The notes: generated from the letters alone by a model not told the origin. Positions 53,107 through 62,648 are shown, counted from the first letter of the stretch. The stretch: DNA of 64,000 bases from Streptomyces sp. R41 (GCF_041053055.1 NZ_CP163443.1:9655001-9719000), one strand, 5' to 3'. Program-made: numbers and translations.

Positions 53107-53292
53107 ATGCTCATGCTCATGGGCCGCGTCAGGTCCACCTGGCTGGTCGAGCTCTTCGTCGAGCGGCTCCCCATCACCGTCATCGTGGCGGCCGCCGGCG
53201 TCGACACCCTCCACGGCCTGTCCCGCATCCTGCCGTTCCTGGACCCTGTATCCACCGACGAAGCGGCTCGCCTGTTGCGAGGCGGCAAATGA
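53107..53292 (+). pseudogene. Protein C-terminal relic at IS1380 right flank
   Basis: The frame reads MGRVRSTWLVELFVERLPIT, then VIVAAAGVDTLHGLSRILPF and STDEAARLLRGG before a stop that overlaps an ATG (ATGATG at 53289). This resembles the C-terminal end of recombinase-like proteins found in Streptomyces mobile DNA. The 5' part is missing. The following frame (MMTSQDLPSERHEHLMAMRG) fades after about 40 codons, suggesting a second truncated gene that was translationally coupled. Nothing else is seen up to 53600. Confidence 0.35.
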
Positions 53293-53601
53293 TGACCTCA
53301 CAAGACCTGCCCAGCGAGCGCCACGAGCACCTGATGGCGATGCGCGGCGCGGAGCGCATCGACGCTTCGGATGTCAAAGCGCAGGTTGCGGATCGGCGCT
53401 GGTCACATGGGCGCTGTCAGCCCAAAGTAAGCGGACTTTTGTGTTCCGGGGACCAAGAGCCGGTGCCGCGGTCGCGGGTTAACTGCTCTGTGTGGGTGGC
53501 AGGAGCCGGCCACTCGGCCCGGCCGCTGGGGCGTCACCGTGGTGCTGTGACGGTGCCTGCGCGGCCGGGCCGACGGTACTGGAGCAGTGTGCGAGGCAGC
53601 C

Positions 53602-53991
53602 ATGGACAGTTTGGTCGGAGCATGGGCCCTTGAGGACTTCTCGGAAACATGTCAGGGGACGGTCGTCCGTCCGCTCGGGGAGCGTCCCAGCGGGGTGCTG
53701 CTCTACGCCGCCGACGGGTGGATGAGCGCACTGCTGACAGCCGATCCCGATGTGGCCCCGGTCGCATCCCACGTCCAGGAGACAGTGGGCCGGACCGTGG
53801 CGTATGCCGGCCGCTGGGAGCGCGAGGCGGACGGGCCGGTCATGCACCTTATTCAGGCCAGTCACTACGCACCGTGGGTGGGGACGACCTTGGTGCGCGA
53901 TGTCCGGTTCAGTCCGGGACGGCTGGAGCTGACAGCCGCCGGGGCCGATGAGTCCCTGTTGCGCCTGCGCTGGCGACGGGCCGACGCCTGA
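53602..53991 (+). CDS. Lipocalin-like domain protein
   Basis: This 129-residue protein starts MDSLVGAWALEDFSETCQGT and includes SGVLLYAADGWMSALLTADP, ETVGRTVAYAGRWER and LRLRWRRA, the lipocalin-like beta-barrel pattern (Lipocalin_5) found beside aromatic and polyketide degradation genes. It may bind a hydrophobic pathway intermediate. ATG 53602 is chosen because gagg precedes it at good spacing; a GTG at 53587 is possible. It is 120 bases upstream of the FAH-family gene on the same strand. Confidence 0.78.
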   Translation: MDSLVGAWALEDFSETCQGTVVRPLGERPSGVLLYAADGWMSALLTADPDVAPVASHVQETVGRTVAYAGRWEREADGPVMHLIQASHYAPWVGTTLVRDVRFSPGRLELTAAGADESLLRLRWRRADA

Positions 53992-54111
53992 CGGCGTGGG
54001 ACCGGGCCGGCCGCCCGCCTCACAGCCGGAGCAGCGACAACGACCGCCTGGCTGATCACCCTCTCATCCCCCTTTCCCCTTTCCCCTTTATTGTCATGGA
54101 GGTGTTGTGCC

Positions 54112-54987
54112 ATGCGCACAGCCAATCTGAACGGCCGTCTGGTGCTCGTCCTCGACGACGGTGTGGTGGACGTGGAGACGGCCAGTGACGGGCTGTTCTC
54201 CTCGGACCCGCAGGCAGTCTTCGACCGCTGGGCCGAGTTCCGCGACTGGGCCCGGTCCGCGGCCGCGACCGGCCACGAGCGGACGCCCTTGGAGGAGCGG
54301 CAGCTGGGCGCGCCGGTTCCGCGCCCGCGGCAGGTCTTCGCGGTCGGGCTGAACTACGCCGACCACGTGGCGGAGTCGGGGGTCGCCGTACCGGAGCGTC
54401 CCGCTGTCTTCACCAAGTTCCCCACGTCCCTGACCGGGCCGTACGACACGGTCTCGCTGCCGAGTGCCTTGGTCGACTGGGAGGTCGAGCTGGTAGCGGT
54501 GATCGGTCGTGAGGCGTCCCAGGTCGCCGTCTCGGACGCTTGGCAGTACGTGGCCGGCCTCACGCTCGGCCAGGACCTGTCCGAGCGCGGCATCCAGTTG
54601 TCGGGACCGGCGCCCCAGTTCTCCCTTGGCAAGTCGTTCCCCGGCTTCAGCCCGACCGGGCCGGTGCTGGTCACCCCGGATGAGTTCGACAACCCCGACG
54701 ACCTCGCGCTCGGCTGCGCGATCGACGGCGAGACCATGCAGGACTCGCGCACGTCCCAGCTGATCTTCTCGGTGTCCCAGCAGATCGCCTGGATGTCGTC
54801 GATCTGCCCGCTGCTGCCCGGCGACCTGATCTTCACCGGCACACCGGCAGGCGTGGGCGGTACCCGGGACCCGCGCCGCTTCCTGGCCCCCGGCGAGGAA
54901 CTGCGCAGCTGGATCGACGGCATCGGTGAGCTGCGCAATCCGCTGGTCGCCGGCCCCAGCTACCCCGAAGGCCCGCAGGCCGTCTGA
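54112..54987 (+). CDS. Fumarylacetoacetate hydrolase family protein
   Basis: This 291-residue FAH-fold enzyme has VFAVGLNYADHVAESGVAVP, the family's substrate-lid region, PAVFTKFPTSLTGPYD, a metal site built from VDWEVELVAVIGRE and YVAGLTLGQDLSERG, and GDLIFTGTPAGVGGTRDP at the end. Family members cleave 1,3-diketo acids or hydrate/decarboxylate 2-oxo-dienoates in meta-cleavage pathways. ATG 54112 has ggaggtg upstream. It is followed after 64 bases by a VOC dioxygenase, so it probably acts on the ring-fission product. Confidence 0.9.
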   Translation: MRTANLNGRLVLVLDDGVVDVETASDGLFSSDPQAVFDRWAEFRDWARSAAATGHERTPLEERQLGAPVPRPRQVFAVGLNYADHVAESGVAVPERPAVFTKFPTSLTGPYDTVSLPSALVDWEVELVAVIGREASQVAVSDAWQYVAGLTLGQDLSERGIQLSGPAPQFSLGKSFPGFSPTGPVLVTPDEFDNPDDLALGCAIDGETMQDSRTSQLIFSVSQQIAWMSSICPLLPGDLIFTGTPAGVGGTRDPRRFLAPGEELRSWIDGIGELRNPLVAGPSYPEGPQAV

Positions 54988-55051
54988 CGCGCGGCTTCCG
55001 CACCTTCCTGCGTACACCACCCGCACACTGAAGCTCTTGGAGGAGACTGCC

Positions 55052-55975
55052 ATGGCCCTGCACCGCGTGGCGCACATCACGATCGGGGTGCCCAATGTGG
55101 CCGACACCTCGGCCTACTACGCCGATTTCGGGCTGACGGACCTCGGCGACGGCCGATTCGCCACTGCCGACGGCGGCGAACAGCTCAAGATCGTTCACGC
55201 GGCGCGGCGCCGCCTGGAAGAGCTCACCCTGAGCGCCGACGACCCCGACGACCTCGGCCGGATCGGCTCGGCCCTGGACCGGCTCGAGGTGCCGTTCGTC
55301 CGGGAATCCCACCGCCTGCGCGCGGTCGACCCGGGCACCGAGGTGACGGTGACCGTCGAGGTGCAGCCGCGCATCGTGCAGCCCGCAGCCGCGCGGATGC
55401 CGAACAACGCTCCCGGGCGGATCGAGCGGACCGGCGAGCGTGCCCCCGGCGTACTGCGTGAGGGGCCGGTGCGCGTCCGCCGCCTGGGACACGTCGTCCT
55501 GGGCTCCACCAACCAGGAGGCTTCCCAGCGCTTCTTCACCGAAGGGCTCGGCTTCAAGGTCAGCGACCAGGCACCGGGCGCGGCGTTCCTGCGCTGCTCC
55601 ACCGACCACCACAACGTCCTCGTCCAGCAGGCCCCCATCTCCTTCCTCCACCACACCTCCTGGCAGGTGGACGACGTGGACGAGGTCGGACGCGGCGCCA
55701 CCCGGATGCTGGAAGGCCACCCCGAGCGCCATGTGTGGGGTCTGGGCCGCCACCAGCTGGGGTCGAACTTCTTCTGGTACCTCAAGGACCCGGCCGGCAA
55801 CTTCTCCGAGTACTACTCCGACATGGACTGCATCGTCGACGACCAGCTGTGGACGCCCGGGATATGGGAGGACGCCCGCGTCGCCCTGTACAACTGGGGC
55901 CCGCCGGTACCGCCGTCCTTCCTCCGACCCGAGGACCTCGCCGCAATGATGACCGGCGCGCACGACGCCGGCTGA
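55052..55975 (+). CDS. VOC-family extradiol-type ring-cleavage dioxygenase
   Basis: This 307-residue protein has two vicinal-oxygen-chelate modules: an N-terminal one starting MALHRVAHITIGVPNVADTS and a C-terminal catalytic one. The likely Fe(II) ligands are His in RLGHVVLGS, His in FLHHTSWQVDD and Glu in NFSEYYSDMD, the 2-His-1-Glu set of type I extradiol dioxygenases. It would open a catechol-like ring made by the hydroxylase encoded 26 bases downstream and pass the product to the FAH enzyme. ATG 55052 has ggaggag upstream. The protein at 62746 is a related but distinct module. Confidence 0.9.
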   Translation: MALHRVAHITIGVPNVADTSAYYADFGLTDLGDGRFATADGGEQLKIVHAARRRLEELTLSADDPDDLGRIGSALDRLEVPFVRESHRLRAVDPGTEVTVTVEVQPRIVQPAAARMPNNAPGRIERTGERAPGVLREGPVRVRRLGHVVLGSTNQEASQRFFTEGLGFKVSDQAPGAAFLRCSTDHHNVLVQQAPISFLHHTSWQVDDVDEVGRGATRMLEGHPERHVWGLGRHQLGSNFFWYLKDPAGNFSEYYSDMDCIVDDQLWTPGIWEDARVALYNWGPPVPPSFLRPEDLAAMMTGAHDAG

Positions 55976-56001
55976 GCGAACGAAAGGAACGCAGGCGCGT
56001 T

Positions 56002-57642
56002 ATGAGCACCCCTACCAAGGGCCCCGCCGCGGGGGCCTACGACGTGCTGGTCGTCGGCGCCGGTCCGGTCGGGCTGGCCACGGCGATCCAGCTGGCCACC
56101 CGAGGCCGGCGGGTCGGCATCGTCGAACGCTGGCCGCAGCACTACCCGCTGCCGCGCGCGGTCGTCTTCGACCATGAGGCCGGCCGCATCCTGGCGTCCC
56201 TGGGGCTGGACATGGCCGCTGTCAGTGAACCCGCTGTGGACTACGAGTGGCGCAACGGCGAGGGTCAGCAACTCCTCCGTTACGACTTCTCGGACGGCAG
56301 CTACTCCGGCTGGCCCAACCTGAGCGCGTTCAACCAGCCCACCCTGGAAGCGGCCCTGAACGAGCGCGTCCGGTCGCTGCCGGAGATCGACATCCTGCGC
56401 GGCTGGGAAGCCGTCGGCGTCCAGGCGGGCTCCACGGCGGTGGAGGTCACAGTGGCGGAGAGCACCGGAGACGCGCCCTTGCTCCGTGACGGAGAACGCG
56501 CGCAGCGTACCCTCCAGGCCGCGTACGTCGTCGGCTGCGACGGCGCCAACAGCTTCATCCGCTCGTGCATGCGCACCTCGGTCACCGACCTCGGCTTCGA
56601 GTTCGACTGGCTGGTCCTCGACGTCATCCCCCATGACCGGGACCGCGAGTGGACGCCACGGAACCTGCAGCTCTGCGATCCGGCCCGGCCGACCACGGCG
56701 GTGGTCGGCGGCCCGGGCCGCCGCCGCTGGGAGTTCATGCGCCTGCCCGGCGAGTCCATCGCCGAGCTCCACCAGGCCGAGACCGCCTGGAAGTTGCTCG
56801 AGCCGTGGAACCTGCACCCGGACAACGCCACCCTGGAGCGGCAAACTGTCTACACCTTCCAGGCACGCTGGGCGGACTCCTGGCGCGACGGCCGGCTGCT
56901 GCTGGCCGGGGACGCGGCCCACCAAATGCCGCCGTTCGCCGGGCAGGGCCTGTGCTCGGGCCTGCGTGACGCCATCAACCTGAGCTGGAAGCTCGACCTG
57001 GTGCTGTCCGGGAAAGCCGAGGACAGTCTGCTGGACACCTACACCACCGAGCGATGCCAGCATCTGCAGCATGCGATCGAGAAGTCTGTGGGCCTGGGGA
57101 GGGTCATCTGCGAGCCGGACCCGGCCGCGGCCGCCGAGCGCGACGCCCGCATGATCGCCGACCAGCAGGCAGGCCGCGTACCACAAGGAGATCAGTTCCT
57201 GGTGACCTTCACCGGCGGACTGCTGGACCGCGACTGCACCGGCGCCACGGCGGAGCCGACCGGGCAGCTCAGCCGGCAGGGATGGGTGCGGTTCGGGGAC
57301 CGTACCGGCCTGTTCGACGAAACCGTCGGCATCGGGCTCACCCTGCTCACCACCGGTGATCCGCGTGACGGGCTCGACGAGGACACCCTGGCCTGGTGTG
57401 AAGAGGTCGGGCTCCGCCTGCTGAGGATCACCGACGACCCGGCGGCGAACGGCCCCGACGTCGTCGTCGATCTCGACCACACCTACCTGGCCGACCTGGC
57501 CCGTACCGGCCTTGAGGCCATGCTGGTGCGCCCCGACTTCTACATCTTCGGCGGCGCCAAGAGTGCGGCCGACATCCCGCGTCTGGTGGCTGCGCTGCGC
57601 GGCCGGCTCACGGCGGTCCCCGCCCCGGAGGTCACCGCTTGA
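56002..57642 (+). CDS. FAD-dependent aromatic hydroxylase (MhpA/PheA-like)
   Basis: This 546-residue flavoprotein monooxygenase has the FAD motif DVLVVGAGPVGLATAIQLAT, the middle motif VVGCDGANSFIRS and RLLLAGDAAHQMPPFAGQGL, the three group A hydroxylase fingerprints. The C-terminal thioredoxin-like part (about 430-546) is typical of MhpA and phenol hydroxylase relatives. It would hydroxylate a phenolic ring to a catechol for the adjacent extradiol dioxygenase, using NAD(P)H and O2. The ribosome-binding site (gaaagg) is 14 bases away, so the start is the least certain element. Confidence 0.92.
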   Translation: MSTPTKGPAAGAYDVLVVGAGPVGLATAIQLATRGRRVGIVERWPQHYPLPRAVVFDHEAGRILASLGLDMAAVSEPAVDYEWRNGEGQQLLRYDFSDGSYSGWPNLSAFNQPTLEAALNERVRSLPEIDILRGWEAVGVQAGSTAVEVTVAESTGDAPLLRDGERAQRTLQAAYVVGCDGANSFIRSCMRTSVTDLGFEFDWLVLDVIPHDRDREWTPRNLQLCDPARPTTAVVGGPGRRRWEFMRLPGESIAELHQAETAWKLLEPWNLHPDNATLERQTVYTFQARWADSWRDGRLLLAGDAAHQMPPFAGQGLCSGLRDAINLSWKLDLVLSGKAEDSLLDTYTTERCQHLQHAIEKSVGLGRVICEPDPAAAAERDARMIADQQAGRVPQGDQFLVTFTGGLLDRDCTGATAEPTGQLSRQGWVRFGDRTGLFDETVGIGLTLLTTGDPRDGLDEDTLAWCEEVGLRLLRITDDPAANGPDVVVDLDHTYLADLARTGLEAMLVRPDFYIFGGAKSAADIPRLVAALRGRLTAVPAPEVTA

Positions 57643-57933
57643 GCCACCGGCGCCACAGCCGGTGCCCATGGCCGGCCTCGCTGAGCACAGCGACGCGTGA
57701 CACGGCCGGCGCTCACCGCGCTGCGCCGTGCCGACGCGCGGAGTGAACCAGCCCGGCCGGTGAACGGTGCGACCGTCCCGGCCGGGCAGCACGCCGTCGG
57801 CCGCACGGCGGCGCTCGTCAGCGGCGGGGTCCGCGGCTGCTCGACTCTCCGGGGAAGATATGGTCCCCTGACCTGGGTGGCAGCAGCGAGCGGCCCGCTC
57901 GCGCGCCTCCCCGGCGACGGAGGGACGGGAAGC

Positions 57934-59238
57934 GTGACGGGACAGTGGCTCCAGTGGTTGCGGCCGGATCCCGGCCGCCTGACCGAGCCCGTCCTGTCGC
58001 CGGTGGAGCTGGCCGCGGCACGCACGGAGCTTGGCGCGGCCGCGGTCGAGTGGGCGCTCCAGAGCGCCGACGCCATCGCAGAGGAGGTTTTCAGGAAGGT
58101 GCCCGAGCACGGTGGCGGTCCCACTGCCGGGACCACCCTGCGACGTGTGACCCAGTCCGCGGTGCTGACCGGCCTGCACTTGATGGCGTCCGACTTCAGC
58201 CGGCCCATCCCCACCCTCGCCGAGGATGCGCTGGAAGGATGCCGGGAGTTTGCACGCCGCGGAATCCCGCTGGAGCTCGTCCTGCGGGGAGTGCGGCTCG
58301 GGCACGCGCAGCTGGCGCACCGCCTGGCAGCAGGAGTCGAGGAGCACGTCCCGGCCGACCAGCGCCTGGCCGAGCTGCGCCGGATCGACGACCTGATGTT
58401 CACCTACGTCGACGCCCATTCGAGCGCCATGGCCGAGGAATACATCGCCGAACGGGACCGCTGGCGCGGCAGTGACGAAGCCGCCCGCCGCGCCGTCATC
58501 GACGAACTGCTGGCCGCCCGCCCGGTCGACCGGGAAGCCGCCGCCCTGCGTCTGCGGTACGACCTGTCAAGCACGCACGTGGCCGCGGTGCTGTGGGGCG
58601 ACGACACTGCCATCTCCGCGCCCGCCGCAGAACGGCTGCACCACGTGGCCTCGACCATGGCCCGCGCCCTGGAAGCGGCCAGGACGCTCGTCATCCCGGC
58701 CCACGACAACAATGTGTGGGTATGGTTCGCCGTCAGCGGCGAGACCGCCGAAGACCACATCCGACACCTGCGCAGCTCCCTGCCCGAGCCGGCAGGGGTG
58801 CGTGCGGCTCTCGGCCCGCCCGCACCAGGGCCCCACGGCATGCGCCGCAGCCATCTGGGGGCGTTGCAGGCACAACGGATGGCCTTGCACGCTTCGGGCT
58901 CCTGGCTCTGCGACTACCGGGACATCCGCCTGGCAGCCCTCGTCACGGCTGACTCCGAACACGCACGCTGGTTCGTACAGGAGGTCCTCGGGCCGCTGGC
59001 CTCCGAGGGAGCCCGCCTGCATGAGCTGCGCGAAACCCTGCGCATCTACCTCGCCGAGGAACGCAGCCCCCGCACCGCGGCCGAACGCCTGCACATTGCC
59101 CGCAACACCGTCACTTACCGCGTCAAACGCGCGGAGGAACTGCTGCCCGTGACCACCACAGCAGTCAGCTCACTGGAAGTGCGCGTAGCGCTCGAAATGG
59201 CGGCTGCCTCGCCAACCGGCACGTCGGCCATCAGCTGA
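57934..59238 (+). CDS. PucR-family HTH regulator with RsbRD_N-type sensor domain
   Basis: This 434-residue protein has a helical N-terminal domain (about 20-160) including REFARRGIPLELVLRGVRLG, a central GGDEF-like region (about 190-320) and a C-terminal PucR HTH with YLAEERSPRTAAERLHIARN then TVTYRVKRAEELL. PucR regulators often activate catabolic genes when an effector binds. Its position at the end of the FAH/VOC/hydroxylase cluster suggests control of that cluster. GTG 57934 has ggaggga upstream; a longer frame from 57697 has no site. Its N-terminal domain also occurs in the phosphatase at 59612. Confidence 0.88.
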   Translation: MTGQWLQWLRPDPGRLTEPVLSPVELAAARTELGAAAVEWALQSADAIAEEVFRKVPEHGGGPTAGTTLRRVTQSAVLTGLHLMASDFSRPIPTLAEDALEGCREFARRGIPLELVLRGVRLGHAQLAHRLAAGVEEHVPADQRLAELRRIDDLMFTYVDAHSSAMAEEYIAERDRWRGSDEAARRAVIDELLAARPVDREAAALRLRYDLSSTHVAAVLWGDDTAISAPAAERLHHVASTMARALEAARTLVIPAHDNNVWVWFAVSGETAEDHIRHLRSSLPEPAGVRAALGPPAPGPHGMRRSHLGALQAQRMALHASGSWLCDYRDIRLAALVTADSEHARWFVQEVLGPLASEGARLHELRETLRIYLAEERSPRTAAERLHIARNTVTYRVKRAEELLPVTTTAVSSLEVRVALEMAAASPTGTSAIS

Positions 59239-59256
59239 AGGCTGTCCTACCTTCAG

Positions 59257-59601
59257 CCTGGATCCACCGTGTGAATTCTGTTGACCGTATTCAGGCGGTT
59301 CAGGGTGATCTTTCGGTGTGCGGGCAGCGGTGAGAGCCGGGTGGCCGTCCGGTGCGGGGTCTCCGAGTTCTTTCGGGTCGTGGGCGGACAGGGACGGTCG
59401 CCCGGGTCAGGTGCGCATGCGGTGTCCTGTCGCTGTCCACAGGGCGGCGAAGTCGTCCGCCCAGGGCCAGCGTTGAGGCAGGTGCAGAGTGAAGCGGCGG
59501 GCTCCGGTGGCGATCCGGGCCGGGATGTGGATCAGGCGGCGGATGGTGCCGCTGCGGGCCCGGGCGTGGAAGGCGGAGGCGAGGTGGCCGGCGACCCGGG
59601 T
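59257..59601 (-). pseudogene. Truncated IS1380 copy (left end and transposase C-terminus)
   Basis: The left terminal repeat CCTGGATCCACCG (59257-59269) and the next 330 bases repeat 51355-51702 almost exactly, with a 3-bp deletion near 59537. The copy stops at 59601, 11 bases before the stop codon of the phosphatase gene. About 1.3 kb including the right end is missing, so it is immobile. It carries the last ~65 codons of the transposase. Confidence 0.9.
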
Positions 59602-59611
59602 GAGATGGTGC

Positions 59612-61786
59612 TCATACGACCCCAGGAATACCCTCCACCTCCAGCGCTGCCGCGTCCGAGAAGAGCTCCGGCGCGCCCAGGGCGCACTCCGCCCAGACCG
59701 TCTTGCCACGTCGGGCATGCCGCGTCCCCCAGTGCTCGGTGAGTTGGGCGACGAGGAACAGACCTCGCCCGCCCTCGTCGAAGACACGGGCCCGGCGCAG
59801 GTGCGGAGTCGTGCTGCCGGCATCCGCGACTTCGCACATGAGGGTGCGATCGTGGATGAGACGCAGCTGGATGGGAGGCCGGCCGTAGCGGATGGCGTTG
59901 GTGACCAGTTCGCTGACGACCAGTTCGGTGGTGAAATCGAGTTCCTCCAGTCCCCAGGTGGTCAGCTGCTGGGAGACGCTCGCTCTGGCCCGGGCGACCT
60001 CGGCCGGGTCGGCACCCACGTCCCACGTGGCGACCTGACGGTCCCCGAGGGTGTGGGTGCGGGCCAGGAGGAGTGCCACGTCGTCGTGCGGTCGGTCTGC
60101 GGGCAGCAGCGCTTCGAGGACGGTGTCGCAGGCGGCCTCCAGGGAGGGAACAGGCTGGGCGAGGGCCTGGCGGAGCAGGGTGAGACCCGCCTCGATGTCG
60201 TGGTCGCAGGCCTCGATCAGGCCGTCGGTGTAGAGGGCGAGGAGGCTGCCCTCGGGCAGGTCGATCTCCGCCGCCTCGAACGGCAGGCCGCCCAGGCCGA
60301 GTGGCGGGCCGGCGGGCAGCTCGAGGATGTCGGCGATTCCGTCCCGGGTCATCACGACGGGCAGGACGTGGCCCGCGCGGGCGAGGGTGCAGCGGCCGGC
60401 GACGGGATCGTAGACGGTGTACAGGCAGGTGGCCCCTATGTCCCCCGCGGATTCGGTGTCCGTTTGGGCAGAGACTTCGGCGGACAGGCGGATGACGACG
60501 TCGTCCAGGTGGGTGAGGAGTTCGTCGGGCGGCAGGTCGATGTCGGCGAGGGTGCGTACGGCGGTCCGCAGTCGGCCCATGGTGGCGGCGGCGTGGATGC
60601 CGTGCCCGACCACGTCGCCCACCACGAGGGCGACCCGGGCACCGGACAGCGGGATGACGTCGTACCAGTCGCCGCCCACACCGAGCTGGGCGGCAGCAGG
60701 CAGGTAGCGGCAGGCGACCTCCACGGCGGACTGCACGGGTGTACCGCGCGGGAGGAGACTGCGCTGGAGGGCGAGGGCGGTGGCGCGCGCGTGCGTGTAT
60801 CGGCGGGCGTTGTCGATGGCCACCGCCGCCCTGGCCGCGATCTCCTGGGCGAGGAGCAGTTCCTCGTCCCCGTACGCACCGGGCTTGTGGTGACGGAAGA
60901 ACTGGGCGACACCCAGCGTGGTGCCACGGGCGCACAGCGGTACCAGCAGCATCGATGCGGACGGGCCGAGGTGGTGCCGTGAGGGTCGGCCGGTGACCAG
61001 GGCGCGAGCCGGTGGTGATCCGTCCGGATACCTGTGGACCTGCTGCGGCGCAACCGACGATTCCCCGTAGATCGCTTCCGGGTTCGTCGTCTCGGGGTAA
61101 CCGTCCGTCACCGACTGCTGGGCGACCCGGCGGACCACGAGTGTGCCCTTCGCGGGAGGCTCGTCTCCGGAAGGCGTTTCGAGGAGGTCGACGGTGACGG
61201 CGTCGGCGAAGTGCTCCGTGGCCAGGTCCGCCAACTCCTGGGCGGTGCGGGCGATGTCCAGGGTCGTTCCGACGCGTACGCTCGCCTCGTTCACCACCGA
61301 CAGCCGCCACTGCACCCGGCGATCCCGCTCGTCCTGGAAGGCCAGGACGCCCGTCTCGGATATGCGGTCCATGTACTCGGTCGCCAGTGCGATCAGCTTG
61401 CGTGTCGCCGCGTTGATCGGCTCGGCATCGCTGGTGAGCCGGGGCAGCTCTTCGAGCAGCCGGTCGAGGACGAGGCCCTGCGCGAGCCGGAAGGCGCGCA
61501 GCATCGCTGTGACCGGCTTCCCGCGCTGAGCCAGCCGACGCGCGCGCTCTGCGTCGGCGGCCGGCGGATCGATCCGCCTTGGCTCGATGTCGTGCTCGAT
61601 GCCGAAAAGCAGGGCGACGACGTGCTCGGCGACGTTCTCCCTCGTCATCTGTGCGATGTCGGGTTCGTCCCACAGTTCGGGGACCTCGTGCCGCAGGCAT
61701 TGCTCTACGTCGTGGATCAGCTCGTCCGCTCGCGGGCTGAGTTCATGTGCGGCACGGGACAGAAGACTGTCCGCGGTGAAGTCCAC
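59612..61786 (-). CDS. RsbRD_N-GAF-PP2C (SpoIIE) phosphatase with anti-sigma ATPase domain
   Basis: This 724-residue protein lacks PAS domains. Residues 15-150 form a helical domain like that of the PucR protein next door (RRLAQRGKPVTAMLRAFRLA, YMDRISETGVLAFQDERDRR). Then come GAF (about 160-330), PP2C (about 350-570, GVGGDWYDVIPL, GDVVGHGIHAAATMGRL, YTDGLIEACD, DDVALLLAR) and ATPase (about 590-705, ELVVSELVTNAIRYG, DEGGRGLFLVAQLT). It should dephosphorylate anti-anti-sigma factors in response to a signal. The GTG start at 61786 has no clear site. The truncated IS1380 lies just past its stop, and its last ~15 residues (EVEGIPGVV) may come from a junction. Confidence 0.88.
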   Translation of the reverse strand: MDFTADSLLSRAAHELSPRADELIHDVEQCLRHEVPELWDEPDIAQMTRENVAEHVVALLFGIEHDIEPRRIDPPAADAERARRLAQRGKPVTAMLRAFRLAQGLVLDRLLEELPRLTSDAEPINAATRKLIALATEYMDRISETGVLAFQDERDRRVQWRLSVVNEASVRVGTTLDIARTAQELADLATEHFADAVTVDLLETPSGDEPPAKGTLVVRRVAQQSVTDGYPETTNPEAIYGESSVAPQQVHRYPDGSPPARALVTGRPSRHHLGPSASMLLVPLCARGTTLGVAQFFRHHKPGAYGDEELLLAQEIAARAAVAIDNARRYTHARATALALQRSLLPRGTPVQSAVEVACRYLPAAAQLGVGGDWYDVIPLSGARVALVVGDVVGHGIHAAATMGRLRTAVRTLADIDLPPDELLTHLDDVVIRLSAEVSAQTDTESAGDIGATCLYTVYDPVAGRCTLARAGHVLPVVMTRDGIADILELPAGPPLGLGGLPFEAAEIDLPEGSLLALYTDGLIEACDHDIEAGLTLLRQALAQPVPSLEAACDTVLEALLPADRPHDDVALLLARTHTLGDRQVATWDVGADPAEVARARASVSQQLTTWGLEELDFTTELVVSELVTNAIRYGRPPIQLRLIHDRTLMCEVADAGSTTPHLRRARVFDEGGRGLFLVAQLTEHWGTRHARRGKTVWAECALGAPELFSDAAALEVEGIPGVV

Positions 61787-61972
61787 ACTGAGGACGTTAC
61801 GCCGTCCTGGTGGACCGCGAAGCCTCAGCCGGCCGCATCTGGCTGCGCGGTGTCCGGGAGGAATCCGGTCTCACGGGCTGGGCGTGGTCGAGGGCAAGGG
61901 TCCGCGCGGCCACCGGCGGAGGCGCCCACGGCTTTCCGGTGTCCACGGGGCCTGGCGCAGCCGGTGCTCGGG

Positions 61973-62608
61973 TCAGTCGAGGTCGGGCAGTGGCCGCCGG
62001 GTCACCTGATGGGCGTCGTCCGGTGGGACGCCGAGCATGCGCAGGACCATCTCGGCCAGGTCGGAGGCGGCCTCGTCCCCGTCGAGGTCGGGGCGGGCCA
62101 GCCGCAGGGCCACGAGGGACAGCAGGGTCCCGCCGAGGGCGGACAGGGCGGTGGTCGGGTTGGTGCAGGTGAAGCGGCCCGAGGCGATGCCGATCTCCAG
62201 GTCGCGCAGGGCTCGAGGGGCGAGGCCCCGGTCGGTGTGGATCTGGGCCAGCCCGCGGTCCCGCAGGATCCGCATGAGTTCAGGGTGGGAGTTGGCCATG
62301 CGGGCGGTGAGCCGGAAGCCCGCGGCGACGAGCTCGGCCGGGTCGTCGATTCCTTGTACGCGCTCGTCTATGACCTGCCCGAACTCGTCCAGGGCGTCTG
62401 TCACCGCGGCGTCGAACAGCTCCGTCTTGGACTCGAAGTGGTTGTAGAAGGAGCCGAAACCGACGTCCGCGCGCTCGGCGATGGCCTGGATGCTGGCGCT
62501 GGTGTCCCCGGTCTCCGCGAGGATCTGCCGGGCCGCACGGACGAGCGCCTGGCGGGTCTCGGCACGGCGCCTCTCGAAGCGGTTCTTGGGCGGGGCTGAC
62601 GTCGGCAT
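61973..62608 (-). CDS. TetR family regulator, divergent to VOC/FAH module
   Basis: This 211-residue protein has RQALVRAARQILAETGD, SIQAIAERADVGFGSFYNHF and SKTELFDAAV in its HTH and is a paralogue of the TetR at 19540 over the whole length. It is divergent to the VOC gene at 62746, with 137 bases between the starts containing two TGATGA-type sites. That makes it the likely repressor of the second ring-cleavage module. The ATG at 62608 has no strong ribosome-binding site, but the family start agrees. Confidence 0.9.
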   Translation of the reverse strand: MPTSAPPKNRFERRRAETRQALVRAARQILAETGDTSASIQAIAERADVGFGSFYNHFESKTELFDAAVTDALDEFGQVIDERVQGIDDPAELVAAGFRLTARMANSHPELMRILRDRGLAQIHTDRGLAPRALRDLEIGIASGRFTCTNPTTALSALGGTLLSLVALRLARPDLDGDEAASDLAEMVLRMLGVPPDDAHQVTRRPLPDLD

Positions 62609-62648
62609 ACGGCGAGTGTAACAACCGCTGCGATGAGTCCTCCATTAC

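Noticed and set aside
53104..53121. ctcatg triple repeat as a functional site
   Set aside because: It is short, lies in a relic, and nothing around it suggests a promoter or operator.
55813..58419. 868-codon minus-strand frame opposite the hydroxylase and PucR genes
   Set aside because: It spans two well-supported genes and an intergenic region on the other strand and has no recognisable protein motif.
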